NCBI RefSeq assembly: GCF_001444425.1
Contig: NZ_CP013189.1
Span: 2,604,001-2,668,000 of the forward strand
Reading direction: 5' to 3'
Source: Pseudohongiella spirulinae
Lineage (GTDB): Bacteria; Pseudomonadota; Gammaproteobacteria; Pseudomonadales; Pseudohongiellaceae
Length of the DNA: 64,000 nt
A program made the position numbers and the translations under genes. Of the stretch, positions 9,578-17,752 are shown piece after piece. Below the pieces are notes generated by a model. That model was not told where the DNA came from and made no database searches. It saw nothing but the letters and a program-made list of their open reading frames with translations. The number at the start of each line of letters is the position of its first letter. The stretch's first letter is position 1.

Positions 9578-10438
9578 TCATTGCAGGCCCAGCGCTGCGC
9601 GATTCAGGTTGACGTCGAAACGGGTGTCATCCCGTTGCACCTCAAGCTGCACGGACTCACTCTGTTCAATTGTCTGCAGCAGACCGGGCAGCTGGGTCAG
9701 CTGCGTCACCGCCTGGCCATCTATTGCTGTAATCAGATCACCCACACGCAGACCCACATTGCCCAGCAGATCAGCACGACTGCCGTGGCGGATGCGCAAA
9801 CCAACCGGCCGCCCGTCCTGCTGATAAACCTGAAGACGGATGATATTGCTGAGCGCCGCTGTCGCAAGTGGAACAGACTCTGCCACTTCTGAAGCGACGG
9901 TAATGGCTGTTGCCTCAATTGCATTTGCAGCTTGTGATCTTTCGATGCGCACTTCATACATTGACAGACGTTCTTCGCGCCCGGCATTCATCAAGATTAC
10001 ATGGTCAGGATAAACTGCCAATAGCTCAACATCGGCGGCTATGCCACTCAGCCTGTCGCCCGGCTGATACACCTGCTGCTCTGCACCGCTTGCAATAATG
10101 GCTTGTGAACGCTGCGGCAGGTTACTGACCATGGAGCCACGCAAAACCAGATCGAGACGAGTGTCTGCTGCTGACGACTGCTGAGAGCTATCAACCAGCA
10201 CTCCGCTTCCGGCCGGTGCCAGAATAAAGGCACGACGGATCGTCGACAGGTCAACGGCCCGGGCGGTTGTTGGTGAAACTGGTAGCGACAACAAAGAGCC
10301 TGAGACTGACGTTTCAGCAGACGGAAAAAGGATCCAGAACACACGGGCCAGACTGTGACCAGCCCACACCAGCATCACTACGGTCAGCAGTAATGCCAGT
10401 GCTTGGGTCAAGGAGAAAGATTGCAGAGTTGTCTTCAG
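9578..10438 (-). CDS. gspC: type II secretion protein GspC, probable CTG start
   Basis: GspC links the inner-membrane platform to the secretin. It has a membrane segment near residues 10-30, the HR domain (RRAFILAPAGSG to about 170) and a C-terminal PDZ-like domain (VGDLITAIDGQAV). The start is unusual. The first common start codon in frame is TTG at 10411, with no ribosome-binding site. A CTG at 10438 lies exactly 6 nt after AGGAG (10445-10449) and gives MKTTLQSFSLTQALALL, a natural N-terminus. I prefer CTG; TTG remains possible. It begins 19 nt after the TonB receptor stop. Confidence 0.9.
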   Translation of the reverse strand: MKTTLQSFSLTQALALLLTVVMLVWAGHSLARVFWILFPSAETSVSGSLLSLPVSPTTARAVDLSTIRRAFILAPAGSGVLVDSSQQSSAADTRLDLVLRGSMVSNLPQRSQAIIASGAEQQVYQPGDRLSGIAADVELLAVYPDHVILMNAGREERLSMYEVRIERSQAANAIEATAITVASEVAESVPLATAALSNIIRLQVYQQDGRPVGLRIRHGSRADLLGNVGLRVGDLITAIDGQAVTQLTQLPGLLQTIEQSESVQLEVQRDDTRFDVNLNRAALGLQ

Positions 10439-10457
10439 TATTTTCTCCTGTTACGTC

Positions 10458-13130
10458 TTACAGTTTCCACTGCAGATCCAGACGGATCCGCGAGCCGGTT
10501 GCCACATCAATGATTTTCACGTCATTCTGGTAGAATTCGCGATTCTCATCAAGCAGGTTCTGAGCTCGCAGTCGCACTGAAATACGATCAGTCGGATAAT
10601 AGGTGTAGGTCAGGTCCAGTGAATGGAACGGATCTTCGAAGGCATCCGGCGTCTGGTTACGGCCACCGAAGTAGATACGGTCACCAAACACGTTGTACAG
10701 CAGTGACGCTGAATGCTGTCCATTATCTGAATCAAAACCAAGCTGAGCATTAACAACATACTCAGAATGTCCGGTGAGGCGTCGACTGAGACTTGTCTGA
10801 GAGCTGCTGGCGTCGAAGGTCAGTTCAGAATCACTCAGCACCAGGTTGCCGCTGACAAAGAAACCACGTCCGATATTTTTGAGCCCCTCAAACTCGATTC
10901 CGTAGATTTCTCCGGCTTCGGCGTTTTCAAAGCTCAGCAGTGTCGCATCCTGAGGACCTGGCCGCTGAACCCGCTCGATTGGACGGCTTATATCCTTGTA
11001 AAACAACGAGACCGTTAAGTTATCGCCGTTGTCAAAAAATGCCTCAGACCGCAGATCAATATGGTCGATCTCTGAAAACGACAGGTTCGGATTGCCCTGC
11101 ACCCGGTTATTCAATTCAGGGTCGAGGAACTGGATGTCGGCATATTCACGCAAGTCAGGTCGCACGACTGTTTTGCCGTAACCCAGGCGTACCTGAAAGT
11201 TGTCAGTTCCGAAAAGGCCGTCTCGCATATAGGTCAAAGCAGCGGCGGGATAAAAATCATCACCCAACAGGACTGCGGTAGTACCCGGTTGTTCCAGATC
11301 CTGGATAGTAGCGTTCAGGGACGTTCCGGAGTAATCCAGCAGATCCAGCGGCAGAATGCCACGGGTAAAGTCTTCCCATCGCAAACCGGCAGTAACACGC
11401 CAGTTATCATAGAAGTAGGCATCCACCGAACCAAAAGACGCCATCTTGGTTTCTCCGGCGATATAACTTTCTGTACCAAAGTTGGATCCCATATTCAGAG
11501 AGAAACCATTACCAAGATCTGCCAGGCTCTGATCACTGAAAACATCAGACGGGAAGCCTTCACGCCCTGTCGGACCTACAACAATGTTAGCCGTATAACC
11601 GTAGTACTGTCGTGATTTCTCACTGTAGGTATAACCGCCAGAGACCGTGCCACGGGTGAATCCCAGATCAAAATGAGCATCAAACTGATACCCCCAGCTT
11701 TCCACATCATCTTCAAGATCCAGGAAAGCAAACTGCGCTGAGGAGCCAAGGTTGACTGATGTCGAGATCAGTTCATCGGTCTGCGGATTGCGCAGATTGA
11801 GTGACTGCACAGAACTTGAATTGGGCACCTCAGACGTGGCGGTGGCATCGGAATAAAACCATCGTAGATCGATATCGTCGATGACATCCAGAAAGGTCGG
11901 CACGGTCAGGAAGTCCAGATCGCTCATGGTGAATGAGTGCTCACCAATGACCTGGTTAACAAACAACTCCCGTTTCTCGAGATTGCTCACCTGCGTCCGG
12001 CGCTGGCGACCACTGGGCTGCTGAAAATCCGGGTTATAGCCTTCAACGATCGACGCCTGATCTTCGTCATCCTGCAGCAAATAAGTGTTGGTCGAGATTG
12101 TATGCCGATCCTGATAGTTCAGGCTCAGATTCAGCGCGCCGGTCACACTTTCATTGGTAAAGGTTCGCTGGATCTCCCGAAATGTTTCTTCCGGATTATT
12201 GAAATCCTGCTCAAACTGATCCGAGTTGCTATAGGATGTACCGATCGCCGCATTGGCCAGCACGCCGACACTCAGGTCGTTGTTGATGTCAAACGCATTA
12301 CCCAGCGTGACAGAACCACTCATATCCGGACTGATGGACGTCGGTTGCTTGATATCAACATCACGGTTTAGTGACAGCATCAGGTCTCGATTGATGCGCT
12401 GGGCTTCCAACTGCTGGGCTGGTGTGGGTATTCGGGAACCAGGAAACTCGAATCGGGCAATATTTGACGGCTGGATATTACCCTGATACTTATTGAGAGC
12501 TTCCAGGATTCCGGATGGCAATCCACCCTGGTCACCCAGGTTGCGCAAACCCTTACCAGAATTTTCGCTGTTCCAGCCGGTACCCACAGAGACATCAAAC
12601 ACCAGGCCATCAGGCGTGCCGCTGGTGCGAATGTCAACGTTACCGCCACCAAAGGCGGCAGGCTGATCCACCGAGTAAGCCTTGTGAACCTTGACCGATT
12701 CAAGAATCGATGCCGGTATGTAGTCCAGCGGAATCACATTCCGGCTGAGCTCCGGGGAGGGGATTTCCGCACCGTTCAAGGTCGCGCTTGAGTAGCGTTC
12801 ACCCAGGCCGCGAACGTAAATATACTTGCCCTCCACCAGGGACAGACCCGTCACCCGCCGCAATGCCATGGCAACGTCAGAATCGCCAGCCCGGGAAATC
12901 TGCTCAATGCCAATCACTTCCGCTGCGAAGGGCTGTTCGACCCGTTCCATGATGATCGACCGCGACGCGTCACGCAGCCGCCCCATCACCATGATCTCCT
13001 CAATCTGGGGGGCTGCCACTGCTGAGCCCTCCTGTTGTGCGTGGACGTTAGCACTCAGGGATACACCCGTCAGGGCGATCGCTATCGCGAGTGACAGTTC
13101 CCGCTTTTTTCCTTGCATCACATTATTCAT
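10458..13130 (-). CDS. TonB-dependent outer-membrane receptor
   Basis: An 890-residue outer-membrane receptor with a signal peptide ending NVHAQ. A TonB-box-like EEIMVMG follows, then a plug domain with VRGLGERYSSATLNGAEIP and a 22-strand type barrel ending in DLQWKL. The ATG at 13130 is chosen over an upstream in-frame start at 13253 because it begins directly at the signal peptide. The substrate cannot be read from sequence; the Arg-rich VRGLGER plug motif is shared by many uncharacterised receptors of carbohydrate or peptide uptake systems. It lies between a lipoprotein gene and gspC on the same strand. Confidence 0.93.
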   Translation of the reverse strand: MNNVMQGKKRELSLAIAIALTGVSLSANVHAQQEGSAVAAPQIEEIMVMGRLRDASRSIIMERVEQPFAAEVIGIEQISRAGDSDVAMALRRVTGLSLVEGKYIYVRGLGERYSSATLNGAEIPSPELSRNVIPLDYIPASILESVKVHKAYSVDQPAAFGGGNVDIRTSGTPDGLVFDVSVGTGWNSENSGKGLRNLGDQGGLPSGILEALNKYQGNIQPSNIARFEFPGSRIPTPAQQLEAQRINRDLMLSLNRDVDIKQPTSISPDMSGSVTLGNAFDINNDLSVGVLANAAIGTSYSNSDQFEQDFNNPEETFREIQRTFTNESVTGALNLSLNYQDRHTISTNTYLLQDDEDQASIVEGYNPDFQQPSGRQRRTQVSNLEKRELFVNQVIGEHSFTMSDLDFLTVPTFLDVIDDIDLRWFYSDATATSEVPNSSSVQSLNLRNPQTDELISTSVNLGSSAQFAFLDLEDDVESWGYQFDAHFDLGFTRGTVSGGYTYSEKSRQYYGYTANIVVGPTGREGFPSDVFSDQSLADLGNGFSLNMGSNFGTESYIAGETKMASFGSVDAYFYDNWRVTAGLRWEDFTRGILPLDLLDYSGTSLNATIQDLEQPGTTAVLLGDDFYPAAALTYMRDGLFGTDNFQVRLGYGKTVVRPDLREYADIQFLDPELNNRVQGNPNLSFSEIDHIDLRSEAFFDNGDNLTVSLFYKDISRPIERVQRPGPQDATLLSFENAEAGEIYGIEFEGLKNIGRGFFVSGNLVLSDSELTFDASSSQTSLSRRLTGHSEYVVNAQLGFDSDNGQHSASLLYNVFGDRIYFGGRNQTPDAFEDPFHSLDLTYTYYPTDRISVRLRAQNLLDENREFYQNDVKIIDVATGSRIRLDLQWKL

Positions 13131-13152
13131 GATCGTAACCCGTCGAATTATT

Positions 13153-13201
13153 GAGTTTTTGAAACTCGATCGGGGATAAGTCCGCGATGGCCTTATCCCC
13201 G
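13153..13201 (-). other. paired RNA hairpins between lipoprotein and receptor genes
   Basis: Two perfect stem-loops lie in the 104-nt gap. The first pairs 13171-13180 with 13192-13201 (10 bp, 11-nt loop). The second pairs 13153-13158 with 13162-13167 (6 bp, 3-nt loop). Neither is followed by a T-run on the minus strand, so they are more likely RNA-stability or partial-attenuation elements than full terminators. They could set the receptor level relative to the upstream lipoprotein. Confidence 0.5.
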
Positions 13202-13234
13202 AGAGCCTTACGCTGTATCCATTCGCTCTATCGG

Positions 13235-14881
13235 TTACAGACCTACTGTCCAACCGGAAACCCAGTCGTCGCCTTCCTTGACAGCGCCGATGAAGTCGAC
13301 GGCTTCAAAGAAAGAACTGCTGCCCGATGAGCCCAGGGCCGGGGCAGCATCTGCCGCGAAGTTGTCCCGCAAACGAGTTACATCGAACACCGTGACATTG
13401 ATCGGGTTGCCATTGGCATCGGTCATGCTGGGTGCAGTGATGTAGGCTGTCGGGTTGGACGGACTCAGATCCTTGATCACTGTGGCCGGCAGACTGGCTG
13501 ACGAATCAATCACCGCGTTGCCGTTACTGACCAGCCAGTTACGCAGGTCCAGACCCGCTGAAGCGGATACCTTGACGGCTTCTGTACAGGCATACACGTT
13601 GCCGGATGCCGCGCTGATTCCTGAATTGATACCCGCGATAGCCTGTGTACTTTCTACTTCGAAACACTCATTACTGGCCATGCCGCTGGCATTGGAAGTG
13701 ATGATGGAATTGTATTCCTCAAAGTAAACACCTTCCCGGTAAAGAGAGCCTTCTGAATCACCTTTGGCGCTGGGTGCAGTGCCCGTATTGGTGTCCACGT
13801 TGGACGTGATACAGGTCATATTGGAAACACGACCTTTGGTAAAGGGCTGCAGGTCATCCGGCTGGCTGCTGCCCGTATTGTCAGCTTCGATGCAGCGGTT
13901 GGCGCCTGAGGTATGGACAACCAGAGCAAACTGGATATCGCCCTGCCAGCCCTCAGAATAGTCAATTGAGTCATCGCCCACATTGACTGCCACGATGCGC
14001 TTCATATCGACCGCGCCACCAAACATTTCGAAACCGTCATCCAGCGAGGTGTAGGTCTGTACGTACTCAACAGTCGTGCCACTACCGACGCCATTGAAAG
14101 TGATAGCATTCAATTCATCACCATCTACCACTTCAAATCCTGCATGGCGCACCTGCAGGTAACGCAGCACACCTGAACTCTCTGCATTGTTGATACCGCC
14201 GTAAGTTGACGGACGACCCTCAGTGGTCACATGGCAATTGTGCGGATTATTAGCAGTAGGCTGACGATCAGCGTCGGTACACTTGTTAGTCAAACCGTTA
14301 CCGTTGATTACCAGACCACCCCAGAGACCGCGATCGGACTCAGTCGCCTGATTGTCACGCAGGTCCTTGACGCCACTCATGATGATGGGCTTGCTACGAG
14401 TGCCATCTGCAATAATGCGTGAACCACGATTGATACGAATGTAGTCTTCCGAGTTGAAAAACGCGAGCTTTGTACCCGGGGCCAGGGTCAGCTCGGGGCC
14501 TTCACCGTCCTGGGGGATACGCACGCCTTGCGCTGCGGCATTGGCGTTGACGTCTTCTCCGACAAACAGACTGTCTTCAAATATATGAATACCGCCGTTA
14601 GGCAATTCGTTGATTACCAGATCAGTGGTCAAAGGGCGGGTATCGCTGACAAACGTATTGGAATAGGTGCAGTTGCTACCATCATAAGAACCCTGCAGAA
14701 CCTGGCCTGATACGGTGTAGCTGGCACAAGGATTGGTAGCCGGTGTACTCCCGCCACCTTCCACGGTAGTATTATTGGAGTTGCTGACAGAGGTTGTGGG
14801 TGCCAGCGTTACGCCGCCGCCGTCGCAGGCGGTAATTGCTGCAGCCAATACGCTGACGCCGAAAACAGTTTTTATATTCAT
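13235..14881 (-). CDS. outer-membrane-type lipoprotein, beta-helix-like
   Basis: A 548-residue lipoprotein. The signal peptide ends in the lipobox ITAC (Cys19), followed by DGGG, which carries an Asp at +2. A low-complexity Ser/Thr/Asn linker follows, then a long domain of short Gly/Asp/Asn-rich strands (GGLVINGNG, DDGFEMFGGAVD, GDDSIDYSEG) that looks like a right-handed parallel beta-helix, with several Cys that could form disulfides. I do not recognise a characterised family. Its place directly upstream of a TonB receptor suggests a surface or periplasmic partner for substrate capture, which is inference. Confidence 0.85.
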   Translation of the reverse strand: MNIKTVFGVSVLAAAITACDGGGVTLAPTTSVSNSNNTTVEGGGSTPATNPCASYTVSGQVLQGSYDGSNCTYSNTFVSDTRPLTTDLVINELPNGGIHIFEDSLFVGEDVNANAAAQGVRIPQDGEGPELTLAPGTKLAFFNSEDYIRINRGSRIIADGTRSKPIIMSGVKDLRDNQATESDRGLWGGLVINGNGLTNKCTDADRQPTANNPHNCHVTTEGRPSTYGGINNAESSGVLRYLQVRHAGFEVVDGDELNAITFNGVGSGTTVEYVQTYTSLDDGFEMFGGAVDMKRIVAVNVGDDSIDYSEGWQGDIQFALVVHTSGANRCIEADNTGSSQPDDLQPFTKGRVSNMTCITSNVDTNTGTAPSAKGDSEGSLYREGVYFEEYNSIITSNASGMASNECFEVESTQAIAGINSGISAASGNVYACTEAVKVSASAGLDLRNWLVSNGNAVIDSSASLPATVIKDLSPSNPTAYITAPSMTDANGNPINVTVFDVTRLRDNFAADAAPALGSSGSSSFFEAVDFIGAVKEGDDWVSGWTVGL

Positions 14882-14946
14882 GCCTTATATCGCTCCTGAT
14901 TGCTTGTCGGGTAACTTACTGATGGGCGTCATGGTGCCGGAGTTAT

Positions 14947-14964
14947 TTGTCAGTATCGTGACAA
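14947..14964. promoter_or_regulatory. inverted repeat in divergent spacer, possible operator
   Basis: TTGTCA and TGACAA are separated by 6 nt, forming a perfect 6-bp dyad in the 137-nt spacer between the leftward lipoprotein/receptor/T2SS unit and the rightward persulfide dioxygenase gene. The size and spacing suit a dimeric repressor or activator. No regulator gene is adjacent, so the binding protein is unknown and chance is not excluded. Confidence 0.3.
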
Positions 14965-14967
14965 TTC

Positions 14968-14998
14968 AAAAAAAAACCGGGCGCGCCGTTTCGCGCCC
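14968..14998 (-). terminator. leftward intrinsic terminator in divergent spacer
   Basis: On the minus strand a perfect 7-bp GC stem (14992-14998 with 14979-14985, 6-nt loop) is followed by two G and nine T, which is a strong Rho-independent terminator. It points into the lipoprotein gene leader, with no gene ending upstream of it on that strand. It may block antisense transcription from the dioxygenase gene, or act as an attenuator if the lipoprotein promoter lies farther right. Confidence 0.6.
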
Positions 14999-15018
14999 TT
15001 TAAGCTGGAGGTAAGATC

Positions 15019-16059
15019 ATGATTTTCAGACAACTTTATGACGAAGTTTCGTCCACTTACACCTACCTGCTGGCTGATGAAAGGTCTCGCGAAGCCATCC
15101 TGATTGATCCGGTTTTTGAACAGCTGCACCGCGATCTGGCGCTGTTACGTGAGCTGGATCTGACGTTAAAACTGGTCGCCGATACCCATGCACATGCAGA
15201 TCATGTTACCTCCGCCTGGCTTCTGAAACAGAAGACCGGCTGTCAGATTGCGCTGTCTGCTGCCGCAGGTGCGGAGAATGTTGACCGGCCACTGAAACAT
15301 GGCGATACCATTGGCGTTAAGGGAATCAGTCTGGAAGTACGGGCTACTCCGGGACATACAAACGGCTGCCAGACTTACGTATTGTCGGACCATAGCATGG
15401 CCTTTACAGGCGATACCCTGCTTATCAGAGGATGCGGACGAAGTGACTTCCAGCAGGGCGATGCAGCACGACTATATCACTCGATCACCGAGCAAATTTT
15501 CAGCCTGCCAGATGACTGCGCCATCTATCCGGCACACGACTATAACGGCCGGACCGAATCGTCCGTTGGCGAAGAGAAAAAACACAACCCGCGGGTTGGC
15601 GGCGGAGCCAACGAGAAAGACTTTGTGCATTACATGCACGCCATGCAATTGCCCCACCCTAAAAAAATAGATGAGGCACTGCCGGCCAATATGCGCAGCG
15701 GCATGCCTGAAGATGGCAAGCTGCCGCCGGAACCTGATTGGGCGGATATCCGAATTACCTATGCAGGCATCGCAGAAGTAGAACCGGAATGGGTGGTTCA
15801 GAATCAGCCGTCAGTGACTATTCTGGATGTGAGAGAAACCGATGAAATTGAAGAACCTTTAACTGGCCTGAATAATGCCATCAGCATTCCGCTGTCGCAG
15901 TTGCGCGACAGGGTCAGTGAAGTACCTGGCGACAAACCTGTGGTGACATTATGCCGGTCGGGCAAACGGTCTTCCCTCGCGCTTGGCATTCTGAAGAATG
16001 CCGGGCATGACAAGGTTGCCAATATCCATGGTGGTATTTTGCATTGGCATGGGAAGTAG
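15019..16059 (+). CDS. persulfide dioxygenase-rhodanese fusion
   Basis: A 346-residue two-domain enzyme. Residues 1-235 are a metallo-beta-lactamase fold of the ETHE1 type with the iron ligands and site residues H57, H59, D61, H62, H113, D132 and H173, and the family motif GHTNGC. Residues ~250-346 are a rhodanese domain with the active Cys312 in CRSGKRS. Such fusions oxidise glutathione persulfide to sulfite and exchange sulfane sulfur with thiosulfate, so the role is sulfide/persulfide detoxification in the cytoplasm. A good ribosome-binding site (GGAGG) precedes the ATG. No sulfide:quinone reductase is adjacent. Confidence 0.88.
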   Translation: MIFRQLYDEVSSTYTYLLADERSREAILIDPVFEQLHRDLALLRELDLTLKLVADTHAHADHVTSAWLLKQKTGCQIALSAAAGAENVDRPLKHGDTIGVKGISLEVRATPGHTNGCQTYVLSDHSMAFTGDTLLIRGCGRSDFQQGDAARLYHSITEQIFSLPDDCAIYPAHDYNGRTESSVGEEKKHNPRVGGGANEKDFVHYMHAMQLPHPKKIDEALPANMRSGMPEDGKLPPEPDWADIRITYAGIAEVEPEWVVQNQPSVTILDVRETDEIEEPLTGLNNAISIPLSQLRDRVSEVPGDKPVVTLCRSGKRSSLALGILKNAGHDKVANIHGGILHWHGK

Positions 16060-16092
16060 GTAAGCTGTTCAGCCCCGATTAATCCTCACCCC

Positions 16093-16135
16093 CATAAGCT
16101 GTCCCTGTCATATATAAGGACGAGGACAGCTTATG
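16093..16135 (+). promoter_or_regulatory. 12-bp inverted repeat enclosing ribosome-binding site and start
   Basis: CATAAGCTGTCC (16093-16104) and its exact complement GGACAGCTTATG (16124-16135) flank a 19-nt loop. The right arm contains the ATG of the next gene and part of its Shine-Dalgarno (GAGGA at 16122-16126). In RNA this would hide the start. The loop carries TATATAA, so a promoter -10 element inside a DNA palindrome is the other reading. Chance occurrence of a perfect 12-bp dyad here is unlikely. Confidence 0.6.
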
Positions 16136-16936
16136 AAAATCCTGACATTAACAATCACCCTTCTAGCCACCCTGTTTACAGGCGCAACTGCTCATGCCAG
16201 CGACAATATCGCCAGCGCCTGTGCAACACTGGAGTTCATGGCCAAGATGGTGGCCATCAATACTTTGCTTCCCGCCAACTATGACTCGCCTGCAGAACTG
16301 CGTGACATCCGGGAGCATCTTAAGCAATTAAACACACTGGCCTGCCAGCCGGTTGTGCACTCAGAGCTGACCCAATACAACAGCACTTATGCAAATGGGC
16401 GTCGTGTTTCCGACGATCTCAACAACAGAGCCTGGTACTTTGCCAACGGTCAACTGTTTACCGCCCGTCCGGGGCGCAACAGCACAATTTACTACCCCAA
16501 TGGCCAGGTGATGGCGTATAGCTGGATGCGTGGCGGGCAGACCATCTACTGGCCTAACGGAAATCCGGCCACATTCAGCTTCAGGACTGCTAATGAGGCC
16601 TGGTACTACCCGGAAGGTTATATTGTGACTTATCTGGCGGGTGTTAAAGGCGCGCGCTGGTTCTACCCCTTCGATAACCAGGCAGGTCAGGTGGGTCAGG
16701 AAATGATCTCCGCTGACTGGGGTGAGGCTGGCGAGTACTTTAACCTGATTGAATTTACACCTTACGGACACATGCTGATGAGGCGGGAAAAAATACGCGG
16801 CAAGCTGGTGCTGTCAGACCATGAGTTATTGGATGTGCCAGGCGTGATACTTATGATTACCCGATTGTATCAGGCCCCAGATGAAGCCACTCTGTTTATA
16901 CCCGGTGACGGCAGTATTACAGGGGTACCTTATTGA
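16133..16936 (+). CDS. exported protein with YPNG (MORN_2-like) repeats
   Basis: A 267-residue protein with a signal peptide cleaved near residue 22 (ATAHA). Its centre holds aromatic-Pro-Asn-Gly repeats: YFANG at 102, YYPNG at 120, YWPNG at 139, YYPEG at 158 and a degenerate FYP at 177, so the period is about 19 residues. These resemble the short beta-hairpin repeats of the MORN_2/YwqK type. Two Cys (about 30 and 71) could form a disulfide. Location is periplasmic or extracellular. The function is unknown; the repeats suggest a binding scaffold. It has its own unusual start region (see the inverted repeat). Confidence 0.75.
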   Translation: MKILTLTITLLATLFTGATAHASDNIASACATLEFMAKMVAINTLLPANYDSPAELRDIREHLKQLNTLACQPVVHSELTQYNSTYANGRRVSDDLNNRAWYFANGQLFTARPGRNSTIYYPNGQVMAYSWMRGGQTIYWPNGNPATFSFRTANEAWYYPEGYIVTYLAGVKGARWFYPFDNQAGQVGQEMISADWGEAGEYFNLIEFTPYGHMLMRREKIRGKLVLSDHELLDVPGVILMITRLYQAPDEATLFIPGDGSITGVPY

Positions 16937-16984
16937 TAAAACCTCGCATATAATCAATCCAAGAACGTAAATGGTGTATCGATC

Positions 16985-17728
16985 ATGCCAGCACTACCGC
17001 CAAGCCCGGCTGACTGCAATCGCAAGAACAGCGTTGTCATACTGGAAGATGATAAGATCTATGGCAAAGTACTCGAATTTCAACTTCGAGCCAGCGGGTT
17101 CGAATCGAAACTGTGCGGTTCTACAAATGCTCTTTTTAATCATATAAAGACACATGGAAATCCAGACATTTTTATTCTTGATTATTTTCTGGGAGATGAA
17201 GAACCGACTGGGCTGGAGATATGCCGACGAGTAGTCACATATTTTAATCGTCCGGCTATTATGTTAACTGGCAACGATAACGTAGAGACACTGGTCAGCT
17301 GCCTGACGGCAGGTGCCGATCAATACATCGTCAAACCGTGCGATGTAAGAGAACTCGTCGCACGTATAGAAGTTACTTTACGACGCCAGGATACACGTAG
17401 CAGCTACAGAGAAAATTCGCTCACCCTTCCTCTGGATGAAAACATATCAATTAGCTGGGAAAATGAAAGCCTGCAGCATTCAGACGGCAGAATTTCACAT
17501 CTTACACAGAAAGAACTCGGGCTACTGGAGCTATTTTTACGTGAACAAAATCGGTATATCGATAGGCGCAAAGCGTTTATGTCGCTTTATGGATATGAAA
17601 TGGATCCATTGAACAGATCAATCGATGTATTGGTGAGCCGAATACGCAAAAAGTTGAGAGAATTAGACGATGATTATCGTATCAAAACCCTGCGCGGGCA
17701 CGGCTACGTTCTCTATAAAAAGAAATAA
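16985..17728 (+). CDS. OmpR/PhoB-family response regulator
   Basis: A 247-residue DNA-binding regulator. The receiver domain (about 15-135) has the acidic pair E21/D22/D23, phospho-acceptor D66 in FILDYFLGD, T95 and K117, so it should be phosphorylatable. The winged-helix output domain (about 165-245) has the recognition segment RSIDVLVSRIRKKL and ends RGHGYVL. No partner kinase is adjacent on the same strand; the soluble hybrid kinases downstream are plausible donors. Base composition becomes more A+T-rich from here on. Confidence 0.9.
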   Translation: MPALPPSPADCNRKNSVVILEDDKIYGKVLEFQLRASGFESKLCGSTNALFNHIKTHGNPDIFILDYFLGDEEPTGLEICRRVVTYFNRPAIMLTGNDNVETLVSCLTAGADQYIVKPCDVRELVARIEVTLRRQDTRSSYRENSLTLPLDENISISWENESLQHSDGRISHLTQKELGLLELFLREQNRYIDRRKAFMSLYGYEMDPLNRSIDVLVSRIRKKLRELDDDYRIKTLRGHGYVLYKKK

Positions 17729-17752
17729 TTCAGAGAATTGGACTTGATATCG

